Program-made: the position numbers and the translations under genes
Part shown: positions 1 through 4,299 of the stretch, in pieces
Position numbering within the stretch: position 1 is the first letter of the stretch
Layout of the letters: every line of letters begins with the position of its first letter
Assembly: GCA_964426755.1 (NCBI GenBank)
Contig: CAYRRR010000032.1
Location: 1 to 5,886, forward strand
DNA from: CAYRRR01 sp964426755
GTDB taxonomy: Bacteria > Patescibacteriota > Saccharimonadia > Saccharimonadales > JAGQNJ01
Length of the DNA stretch: 5,886 nucleotides
Reading direction: 5' to 3'
The notes under the pieces: generated by a model
Seen by the model: only the letters and a program-made list of their open reading frames with translations
Told to the model about the DNA's origin: nothing
Databases searched by the model: none

Positions 1-857
1 GACCGGGGATGCTCGTAGCCGGACCAGAAACCCGAGTCCAGGGTCTTCCACTGGTTGACCGGGGCCCCCAGCTCAGTGAGCAGCTCGTCGATCCTGGCGT
101 AGGCGGCCGCCTCGTCCAGCTCGCCCCCGGCCACCAGTTGGCCGACCGCGAACGCCACCGAGTTCAGGGTGTGGTTGAACGTGCCGTCGTCGCGCTCCCA
201 CGCCTCCCAGAGCTTGCGCAGCTCAAGCTTGAGCGCCTCCAGCCCGTAGGGCGTGCCGTCCTCAGTCGGCCGGTAACGGGGCGGGCGGGGCGGAGCCTTG
301 GCGGTGGCCTGCTCGGTCGGGGCCGACGCCTCAGCGAGCCACTCGGGGGCCAGCGGAAGGTCTTCGATCGGAGGGATGGAGTCCAGGCCCCAGCCTCCGA
401 AGATCAGCAATCCGCCTTGGGCTCGCACGTCCACGAACGGGGCCACCCGCCCCACCGATGAGGCGACCGGGCGGTCCGGGTCCATCCGGTAGTAGATGTG
501 CACGCCCCGGCCCGATTGGCTGTAGGTCGCGGGAGCGTCGTCCGGTCCGTCCGGGGCGACGGACGAGTAGTAGAGATCGAGAAGCTCCTCGCCCTCGTAC
601 TCGTAGTTCTCCTCCTCGTGGTAGCAGGCGTCCAGGTCCACCACGACGATGCCCGAGCGCTCGCAGTGGATGCCGACGTGCGTCGCGTCCCCCCAGAACA
701 TGTCGCGCACCGTGGCCGCGTCCTGCGCCGCCACGTCCACCCACCTGCCGCCGGGGAAGCTCAGGTGCTTGCGGTCTTCCCGGTCCCGAGCAACGGCGAT
801 CGGGAACACCCAGAAGCCCTTGCTGGCAAGGTTCAACGCCGTCTCTTCAAGATTCAC
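1..857 (-). CDS. Bifunctional DNA primase/polymerase (Prim-Pol), 3' end outside window
   Basis: Translating the minus strand from GTG at 857 gives 285 residues open to the left edge. The N-terminal half matches the Prim-Pol family (PF09250, archaeo-eukaryotic primase fold). The N-terminal helix contains ALNLASKGFWVFPI. Motif I is VVVDLD (D74, D76), motif II is SGRGVH (S115 to H120), and motif III is FVDVRAQGG (D143). The two aspartates of motif I and the aspartate of motif III are the expected metal ligands and H120 the expected nucleotide-binding histidine. A Pro/Arg linker (about 189-197) leads to a helical C-terminal part with NHTLNSVAFAVGQLVAGGEL (229-248) and a later SGFWSGYEHPR, resembling the C-terminal end of actinophage Prim-Pols, so little may be missing. 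It would make primers and extend DNA during phage replication. GTG 857 is preferred because GAGAAAGG (874-867) lies 9 nt upstream. An in-frame GTG at 884 has no clear ribosome site. It is transcribed away from the other replication genes. Confidence 0.9.
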   Translation of the reverse strand, partial: MNLEETALNLASKGFWVFPIAVARDREDRKHLSFPGGRWVDVAAQDAATVRDMFWGDATHVGIHCERSGIVVVDLDACYHEEENYEYEGEELLDLYYSSVAPDGPDDAPATYSQSGRGVHIYYRMDPDRPVASSVGRVAPFVDVRAQGGLLIFGGWGLDSIPPIEDLPLAPEWLAEASAPTEQATAKAPPRPPRYRPTEDGTPYGLEALKLELRKLWEAWERDDGTFNHTLNSVAFAVGQLVAGGELDEAAAYARIDELLTELGAPVNQWKTLDSGFWSGYEHPR

Positions 858-862
858 TTGAA
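846..862 (-). repeat. Inverted repeat over the Prim-Pol start codon
   Basis: The plus strand reads TTCAAG-ATTCA-CTTGAA, a perfect 6-bp inverted repeat with a 5-nt spacer. In the minus-strand mRNA the first G of the GTG start would be in the stem and the other two bases in the loop. It could be a weak start-masking hairpin or a protein-binding dyad. The stem is AU-rich and short, so the role is uncertain. Confidence 0.4.
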
Positions 863-883
863 CCGGCCTTTCTCGCGTGTTCA
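857..883 (+). repeat. AACCGGC intergenic repeat, copy 1
   Basis: This 27-bp element begins CTTGAACCGGC and ends GTTCA. It matches copy 3 (2057-2083) at 21 of 27 positions, the first 11 exactly. Its ends form an imperfect-spacer dyad, TGAAC-N15-GTTCA, with half-sites 20 bp apart centre to centre. It lies exactly between the two candidate GTG starts of the Prim-Pol gene and contains its ribosome binding site. An operator is the simplest reading, but no binding protein is known. Confidence 0.5.
867..874 (-). promoter_or_regulatory. Ribosome binding site of the Prim-Pol gene
   Basis: Reading the minus strand, GAGAAAGG ends 9 nt before GTG 857. It decides between the two in-frame GTG codons at 857 and 884, because nothing comparable precedes 884. 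Confidence 0.6.
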
Positions 884-919
884 CGCTAAGTAGGTAGGGC
901 CGCTAATGCGGTTCCACCC

Positions 920-950
920 ACCGTAGGCAAGACCCCAGTCCCCGAGGCAA
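920..950 (-). promoter_or_regulatory. Candidate promoter for the Prim-Pol gene
   Basis: On the minus strand TTGCCT (950-945) and TACGGT (925-920) are separated by 19 nt, which is long but acceptable for an actinobacterial vegetative promoter. A start near 913 would leave a leader of roughly 55 nt before GTG 857. The hexamers closely resemble those of the divergent promoter on the other strand. Confidence 0.4.
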
Positions 951-971
951 CTCGATCTTGAATTCTTTACC

Positions 972-993
972 AACCGGCATTGCCTTCCGTTCA
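972..993 (+). repeat. AACCGGC intergenic repeat, copy 2
   Basis: The element starts AACCGGCATT (972-981), identical over these ten bases to copy 3 at 2061-2070, and ends GTTCA like copy 1. It is 22 bp instead of 23 for the corresponding part, and the left half-site is degenerate (CCAAC instead of TGAAC). It overlaps the predicted -35 hexamer of the leaderless promoter, so a bound protein would be expected to affect that promoter. Confidence 0.4.
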
Positions 994-1015
994 ACTCGCT
1001 GGGTACAGTTGCCTC
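980..1015 (+). promoter_or_regulatory. Promoter for a leaderless transcript of the YacG-like gene
   Basis: TTGCCT (980-985), an 18-nt spacer and TACAGT (1004-1009) fit a vegetative actinobacterial promoter. The -10 hexamer ends only 6 nt before GTG 1016, so transcription would start at or within a base or two of the start codon. No Shine-Dalgarno sequence is present upstream of that GTG. Both facts point to leaderless translation, which is common in Actinobacteria. Confidence 0.6.
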
Positions 1016-1213
1016 GTGAGCGAGTCAAGCGGAGACAGATCAGGGCCCTGCCCGGTTTGCAAGTGCCTCCCCATAGGGCTTTGGGGCCATCCTCTTCGGT
1101 TCGCTCCGTTCTGCTCGTGGGAGTGCCGCGAACAGCATTTCGATCAACTGGGGGCGGGCCGCCTGCCGCCTGAACTGGACCCGGACAGGCCCGAGCCCGA
1201 GAACAACGACTAA
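1016..1213 (+). CDS. Small YacG-like treble-clef zinc protein (65 aa)
   Basis: The protein carries C12-x2-C15 in GPCPVCKC and C33-x3-C37 in APFCSWECREQHFD, followed by an acidic tail (LDPDRPEPENND). YacG proteins (PF03884), which bind GyrB and inhibit DNA gyrase, have the same plan: C-x2-C, a linker of about 15 residues, then PFCS-x2-C, an aspartate-containing helix and an acidic tail. E. coli YacG is also about 65 residues. Here the linker is 17 residues and there is an extra Cys at position 17. GTG 1016 was chosen because a promoter ends 6 nt upstream and no ribosome site exists. The in-frame TTG at 980 lies in the -35 box. The YacG-like fold is a motif-based inference. Gyrase inhibition is possible but unproven, since other small zinc ribbons could share this pattern. 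It is the first gene of the plus-strand block. Confidence 0.75.
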   Translation: MSESSGDRSGPCPVCKCLPIGLWGHPLRFAPFCSWECREQHFDQLGAGRLPPELDPDRPEPENND

Positions 1214-1229
1214 ACGGGGGGAAAGGACC

Positions 1230-1586
1230 TTGAGCGCCACCGTCTTCCTGCGCATGGAGGGCTCCAAAGTCACCGGAGTCTTCGCGCACAAAGTCGATGC
1301 CGACGACAGCCCTGGGGACCGGACGATCGCCCAGCCGGTCCGGCAGTCCCCGACGGAGCTGCGTAGCTGGCACACCTACGTCTGGTGGATGTCGGAGACC
1401 GCGCCGACCTACTGCGGTGTGACGCGGCGTCCGCACGGGCCCGAGGACGCTCACTCCGATCCCAGGATCCACTGGACGGTCACCCCGAACGACGAGTTCC
1501 TCGTGGTCGCCGGGTTCGGGTCGCGCCAGGCGATCCGGGACGTGGCCTACGCAGAGCGTGACAAGTGGCTGGGGAACGTCTCGTGA
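1230..1586 (+). CDS. Unrecognised protein, 118 aa
   Basis: I do not recognise this protein. It starts at TTG 1230, 16 nt after the previous stop, behind a purine-rich GGGGGGAAAGGA stretch (1216-1227). The GGGGGA part gives a workable spacing, while AAAGGA is only 2 nt from the start. An in-frame ATG at 1254 lacks any ribosome site. The sequence is mixed alpha/beta in appearance, with an aromatic patch SWHTYVWWMSE (46-56), a strand-like IHWTVTPNDEFLVVAGFGS (80-98) and a C-terminal helix SRQAIRDVAYAERDKWLG. There is no signal peptide or membrane segment, and only one cysteine (C62). It overlaps the next gene by GTGA, suggesting translational coupling. It is probably a phage accessory protein of unknown role. 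Confidence 0.75.
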   Translation: MSATVFLRMEGSKVTGVFAHKVDADDSPGDRTIAQPVRQSPTELRSWHTYVWWMSETAPTYCGVTRRPHGPEDAHSDPRIHWTVTPNDEFLVVAGFGSRQAIRDVAYAERDKWLGNVS

Positions 1587-2053
1587 TCCGCGATCAGGGC
1601 GGCGGCAGCAGGGTCCGCATCCTGTCCGAGTCCATCGAATACGGGGACGTGTCCCTGCCCCCCGAGCCTCAGCAGCGCAAGGCCATGCTCGCCATCGCCT
1701 CGGTGGCCGGATCGGCGGAGGAGCTGAACGAGGTTCTCGTGATCCTTGGGCTCAAGCCCGAGTACGACCTCGCCACCCACTGCGCCAAGGGCCACCGGCT
1801 CAACCGGGACGGCAAGTGCGTGCGCTGCGATTCCAAGCGCGCCAGCCGGACCCACTGCCGCAACGGTCACGAGTACACGCCAGAAAGCGTGCGGTTCACG
1901 AAGACGGGCAAGCGCGTGTGCATCCCGTGCGAGCGAGCCACCCGAGCCCGGCACAGGCCCGTGAAGCCGTGCCTGCGCTGCAACGGACCCAAGGACACCG
2001 GCAGGAAGGCCAAGCTCTGCTCCACCTGCCGGGAGGGGATGACGCCCGGTTAA
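1583..2053 (+). CDS. Protein with three tandem Cys/His zinc modules, 156 aa
   Basis: The N-terminal 60 residues are mostly helical and end with EELNEVLVILGLKPE. The rest holds three likely zinc modules: C67-x3-H71-x7-C79-x2-C82, then C92-x3-H96-x16-C113-x2-C116, then C130-x2-C133-x12-C146-x2-C149. The first two share a C-x2-G-H signature (CAKGH, CRNGH) seen in many small actinophage proteins and beside some HNH nucleases, but no HNH catalytic motif is visible. The modules are rich in Arg and Lys, so nucleic-acid binding is a reasonable guess. GTG 1583 was chosen because it forms a GTGA overlap with the previous stop and has GGGGA (1571-1575) 7 nt upstream. GTG 1565 in the same frame would add six residues. 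The function is unknown, and regulator, DNA-binding and protein-binding roles all remain open. Confidence 0.8.
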   Translation: MIRDQGGGSRVRILSESIEYGDVSLPPEPQQRKAMLAIASVAGSAEELNEVLVILGLKPEYDLATHCAKGHRLNRDGKCVRCDSKRASRTHCRNGHEYTPESVRFTKTGKRVCIPCERATRARHRPVKPCLRCNGPKDTGRKAKLCSTCREGMTPG

Positions 2054-2073
2054 GGGCTTGAACCGGCATTTTC
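2045..2073 (+). terminator. Weak hairpin after the zinc-module gene, possible terminator
   Basis: CCGGTT (2046-2051) pairs with AACCGG (2061-2066) around a 9-nt loop. A G-C pair (2044, 2067) can be added with one bulged C. CATTTT follows directly. The stem is short and the T-run brief, so it would be at most a partial terminator. The right arm belongs to copy 3 of the AACCGGC repeat, so the hairpin may be incidental. Confidence 0.25.
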
Positions 2074-2083
2074 CCCATATTCA
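2057..2083 (+). repeat. AACCGGC intergenic repeat, copy 3
   Basis: It begins CTTGAACCGGC, exactly as in copy 1, continues ATTTTCCCC, and ends ATTCA. The dyad is TGAAC-N15-ATTCA. It sits in the only gap of the plus-strand block, upstream of the membrane-protein gene. TTGAAC (2058-2063) could also be read as a -35 hexamer, but no convincing -10 follows at the right distance. A regulatory site for the 2111-5886 genes is plausible. Confidence 0.45.
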
Positions 2084-2110
2084 GATTTTCGACCCTAAAG
2101 GGAACCCTCG

Positions 2111-2311
2111 ATGCTCAATCTTCTGCTCGCCCTGGTTTGCTCGGGGCTCGTCGTATGGGGCGTCCGGCTCTACCGCAACATCGACTGGGACACCGTTCCC
2201 GAGCGATGGGCCAAGCCGGTCACCGTTGGACTGATCGTCCTCAATGTAGGCATCGCCCTCCTCAACTACGTGATCGCTGGCCTGGTCTTTTCTTCCGGAG
2301 CGTGGATCTGA
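2111..2311 (+). CDS. Small two-helix membrane protein, 66 aa
   Basis: Two hydrophobic segments, about 2-20 and 37-60, flank a charged loop containing R19, R22, R32 and K35. By the positive-inside rule the loop would be cytoplasmic and both ends outside. There is no signal-peptide cleavage site or catalytic motif. ATG 2111 has AGGGA (2099-2103) 7 nt upstream. It opens the tightly packed block that continues to the right edge, and its stop overlaps the next start as TGATG. Small two-helix phage proteins include holins and superinfection-exclusion proteins. Its position next to replication genes, far from any visible lysis genes, argues somewhat against a holin. The function is not assigned. Confidence 0.75.
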   Translation: MLNLLLALVCSGLVVWGVRLYRNIDWDTVPERWAKPVTVGLIVLNVGIALLNYVIAGLVFSSGAWI

Positions 2312-2631
2312 TGTCCGCCGACTCGAACATCTACGTCAACGTCAGCGACTTTCTCGACCAGACCGAATGGTGGGTCACCAAGTCGGGACTCAAGCGAATC
2401 GACGACATGACCTCGCTGCACCGACGCCGGGCGGCAATGCACCTGCTGCGCAAGGCCCCGTGGCTGGCCGTGATCGACCTGTTCCAGTGGAATGACGAGC
2501 CTTCGATCATCGAGATCTTCGGACTCGTCGGCGCACCCCAGGACTGGATCAAGGACAAGCCGCTCTATCAGAAGATCATCGACGCCCCCGACGCCGACCC
2601 CGACGAGTACTACGAGAACATTAAGGTCTAA
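2311..2631 (+). CDS. Unrecognised acidic protein, 106 aa
   Basis: I do not recognise this protein as a named family. The central part has WWVTKSGLKRIDDMTSLH (20-37) followed by RRRAAMHLLRKAP (38-50), a layout that recalls short actinophage proteins in which a W-x-x-x-x-G stretch precedes a helix of the form H-L-L-R-x. The C-terminal part is acidic and ends DADPDEYYENIKV. There are no cysteines, signal peptide or membrane segment. ATG 2311 shares its A with the upstream TGA, so translation is probably coupled. CGGAG (2296-2300) lies 10 nt upstream. The next gene begins directly after its stop. Confidence 0.75.
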   Translation: MSADSNIYVNVSDFLDQTEWWVTKSGLKRIDDMTSLHRRRAAMHLLRKAPWLAVIDLFQWNDEPSIIEIFGLVGAPQDWIKDKPLYQKIIDAPDADPDEYYENIKV

Positions 2632-3153
2632 ATGGCTGTCCCGCCCCCGCAAATCAATTTCTACGAGCCGACGATCTACGAGCCCTGCGGGTGCTCGGAA
2701 ATCGCACCGAACTCGGCATGCTGCGTCGAAGGAAATTGCTGCTGCATGCCCAAGCGAAAGGACTATTCGGCCGTGAACAAGAAAGTAGGGGATCTGAAAG
2801 AAGGCGACGAGCTGATCGCCTTCGGCAAGGTGCTCGCCCTCAGCGCCACGCACGTGATGGACAGGCGTCGGTACCGGGCCATCTCCGCCCTGAAGGACGA
2901 CCGGCACCAAGTGATCGTGATGGAGGAGAACGCCGAAGTGGCGGTTCAGCCGACTGGCATCCTGCCCGGTCAGTCCTGGACGAGCGGGAAGGTGCTGCGC
3001 GTCGAGAAGCCGGACCTGTCCTCGCCTGAGGATCGGGAAAGCCTGGTCTGGCTCTCGATCCAGACTACGGGCGGAGCTTTCGCGGGCATCTACGTGAAGC
3101 GGGCCGACCTTCGCGAGGCTCTCCTCCCGGTGAACCTGCCCGAGCCGTCATGA
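2632..3153 (+). CDS. Unrecognised protein with Cys-rich N-terminus, 173 aa
   Basis: The protein has two parts. Residues 1-47 include seven cysteines within 20 residues (19, 21, 30, 31, 36, 37, 38), which could bind metal or form disulfides. From about residue 48 the sequence is strand-rich and soluble-looking, starting VNKKVGDLKEGDELIAFG, a pattern seen in small beta-barrel-like phage proteins. I cannot name the family. ATG 2632 abuts the previous stop and has AAGG (2623-2626) 5 nt upstream. Internal starts are possible: ATG 2746 (M39) and GTG 2773 (codon 48). The latter is preceded by GAAAGGA (2756-2762) with a 10-nt gap. The stop overlaps the nuclease start as ATGA. A shorter product without the Cys-rich part may be made instead of, or as well as, the full protein. 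Confidence 0.7.
   Translation: MAVPPPQINFYEPTIYEPCGCSEIAPNSACCVEGNCCCMPKRKDYSAVNKKVGDLKEGDELIAFGKVLALSATHVMDRRRYRAISALKDDRHQVIVMEENAEVAVQPTGILPGQSWTSGKVLRVEKPDLSSPEDRESLVWLSIQTTGGAFAGIYVKRADLREALLPVNLPEPS
2756..2762 (+). promoter_or_regulatory. Possible internal ribosome binding site
   Basis: GAAAGGA lies inside the Cys-rich gene, 10 nt before the in-frame GTG 2773. Its quality is at least as good as the site before the annotated ATG 2632, so it could give a second, N-terminally shortened product. Confidence 0.35.
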
Positions 3154-4067
3154 AGCCGCCGGTCGTCACGATCAGCTACTCCGAACTCCAGGCCCTTCGC
3201 CGCTGCCAGTTCCGGCATCACCTGGAGTACGTCCAGGGATGGACGAAGGAGAAGGCTCCCGACTCGCCCGCCGGGTTCGGAAACGCGTGGCACGACGTGC
3301 TCAACGCCTACTACGGCCACCTGGCCAGCTCCTACCGCACGCACTACGACAGCGCGTGGAGGAAGGCCCGCGAGGTCATTGACGAGAAGCCCGAGGAGAT
3401 CCAAGAGCCGCTGCGCTGGATGCTCGAAGGCTACGCGGCCTACTACTCCAATGAGCCTGGCTGGCGAGTCATCGCAGTCGAGCGCAAGCTGATCGTCCGG
3501 CTGCCCCAGCTCAGGTCCGACCTCGCCATCAACCTCAAGTGCAAGATCGACCTGGTTATCCAGGACATCAAAACCCACAAGGTGTGGGTTGACGATCACA
3601 AGTCCAAGAAGCAACTGCCCGCCACCAGCAACAGTTACCGCGACCCGCAGCTTCCGCTGTACATGTTCGCGTGGAACCGGACCTACCCCAATCTCCAGGC
3701 GCACGGGGCGAGGTACTCCTACGCGCTCGTGCCCGGCAAGCGCAAGCGTCCGCTGGAAGACGAATGGGACAAGCGGTTCCGCCGGACGCCAGTGCCCTAC
3801 ACCGAGCAAGAGCTGGAGACCATCGCCCGCGACGCCTACCAGACCGCCTATCAGGCGTACCGGGACGGCTCCCTGAGCGACTACCCGCCGCGCAGCCTGT
3901 CGCCCGACTGCTCGTGGTGCGACTACCGCGACCCGTGCCGACTGAACCTGCGCGGCCGCGACCTGGATCAGGGCCTCACCGACTACGGATTCACCCGGTG
4001 GCGCGACGAGCCGAAGGCCCCCGCCATTCCCGACACCGACGAGGAGACAGAGATCGATGTTCAGTAA
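3150..4067 (+). CDS. Cas4/AddB-type PD-(D/E)XK exonuclease with iron-sulfur cysteines
   Basis: The 305-residue protein matches the PD-(D/E)XK nuclease superfamily (PF12705, RecB/Cas4/AddB branch). It starts with the SYSELQALRRCQ motif (C19), then GFGNAWHDVLNAYY (H48), a strand with E111 (ERKLIVRL), KIDLVIQD (D134), VDDHKSKK (D149-x-K151) and the QLPLY motif (Q167, Y171). These give the metal ligands and catalytic lysine. C254-x2-C257-x5-C263 together with C19 is the four-cysteine iron-sulfur staple of AddB and Cas4. It should degrade or resect DNA ends in the cytoplasm, producing single strands for the annealing proteins downstream. ATG 3150 overlaps the previous stop as ATGA. No good ribosome site is seen, so expression probably depends on coupling. 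Exonuclease polarity cannot be read from the sequence. No CRISPR array is present, so a CRISPR adaptation role is not indicated. Confidence 0.9.
   Translation: MKPPVVTISYSELQALRRCQFRHHLEYVQGWTKEKAPDSPAGFGNAWHDVLNAYYGHLASSYRTHYDSAWRKAREVIDEKPEEIQEPLRWMLEGYAAYYSNEPGWRVIAVERKLIVRLPQLRSDLAINLKCKIDLVIQDIKTHKVWVDDHKSKKQLPATSNSYRDPQLPLYMFAWNRTYPNLQAHGARYSYALVPGKRKRPLEDEWDKRFRRTPVPYTEQELETIARDAYQTAYQAYRDGSLSDYPPRSLSPDCSWCDYRDPCRLNLRGRDLDQGLTDYGFTRWRDEPKAPAIPDTDEETEIDVQ
4041..4047 (+). promoter_or_regulatory. Ribosome binding site of the 80-aa gene
   Basis: GAGGAGA lies 9 nt before ATG 4057, inside the end of the nuclease gene. It fixes the start of the 80-aa reading frame, which overlaps the nuclease by 11 nt. 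Confidence 0.6.
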
Positions 4068-4299
4068 GCGGGATGATCAGCCGGCCGACGACGGGAACAG
4101 CAATCCCTTCAAGGAGCTGTTCGACGGACTGCGCGCCGCCGTGGACGACAGCACCAAGGCCATCGCTCGGGAAGCCGCCGAGACCGTGTGGCTGATGCTC
4201 CAGGAGTACCAGCGCGTCGGGTTCACCCGAGCCGAAGCCTTCGAGCTGATCCGCGCCACGATCACCACCCCTCCTAGCCACCAGCCGCGCCATGACTGA
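4057..4299 (+). CDS. Small helical protein between nuclease and ATPase, 80 aa
   Basis: I cannot assign a function. Residues 1-16 are polar and probably disordered. From 17 on the protein is almost all helix, with LFDGLRAAVDDSTKAIAREA (21-40) and WLMLQEYQRVGFTRAEAFEL (45-64). The GF-T-R-A-E-A-F turn is common in short actinophage proteins found beside recombination genes. It overlaps the nuclease by 11 nt and the ATPase gene by 8 nt, so the three are likely translated together and the protein may be an accessory factor of that set. This is inference from context. Confidence 0.75.
   Translation: MFSKRDDQPADDGNSNPFKELFDGLRAAVDDSTKAIAREAAETVWLMLQEYQRVGFTRAEAFELIRATITTPPSHQPRHD

Larger units (their letters stand above)
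943..1016. repeat. Symmetric TTGCC-containing dyad between the divergent promoters
   Basis: AGTTGCCTCG occurs on the plus strand at 1007-1016 and on the minus strand at 952-943. The midpoint of these arms is 979.5. At that midpoint sits a short palindrome, GGCA-T-TGCC (976-984, centre 980). Further TTGCCT copies lie at plus 980-985 and minus 930-925. The arms are about 30 bp from the centre, near three helical turns. This arrangement, spanning both predicted promoters, suggests an operator array. The binding protein is unknown. Confidence 0.45.

Noticed and set aside
9..893. Several plus-strand open frames opposite the Prim-Pol gene
   Set aside because: The minus strand encodes all Prim-Pol motifs over this stretch. 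The plus-strand products are Arg/Pro-rich or lack domains.
980..1015. TTG 980 as the start of the YacG-like protein
   Set aside because: It lies inside the predicted -35 hexamer, has no ribosome site, and would add 12 residues not expected for the family.
903..1472. Minus-strand open frame across the divergent region
   Set aside because: It runs through the promoter region and antisense to the YacG-like gene, has no domain, and its composition is Arg/Pro/Gly rich.
1565..1582. GTG 1565 as the start of the zinc-module gene
   Set aside because: It is in frame but gives a longer overlap with the preceding gene. GTG 1583 has a well-spaced GGGGA and the typical GTGA overlap.
1558..2061. Second plus-strand frame over the zinc-module gene
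   Set aside because: The product is a Pro/Arg/His-rich shadow. The frame starting at 1583 has ordered Cys/His modules and a coupled start.
2058..2086. Promoter TTGAAC with a -10 near 2076-2086 ahead of the membrane-protein gene
   Set aside because: None of the AT-rich hexamers there (CATATT, TCAGAT) combines a good match with an acceptable spacing, so it is mentioned only under the repeat.
3090..3809. Minus-strand open frame opposite the nuclease gene
   Set aside because: It covers the conserved nuclease motifs on the other strand and has no recognisable domain or promoter.
3150..4067. CRISPR adaptation role for the Cas4-like nuclease
   Set aside because: No repeat-spacer array and no cas1 or cas2 gene are visible. 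The neighbours indicate phage recombination instead.
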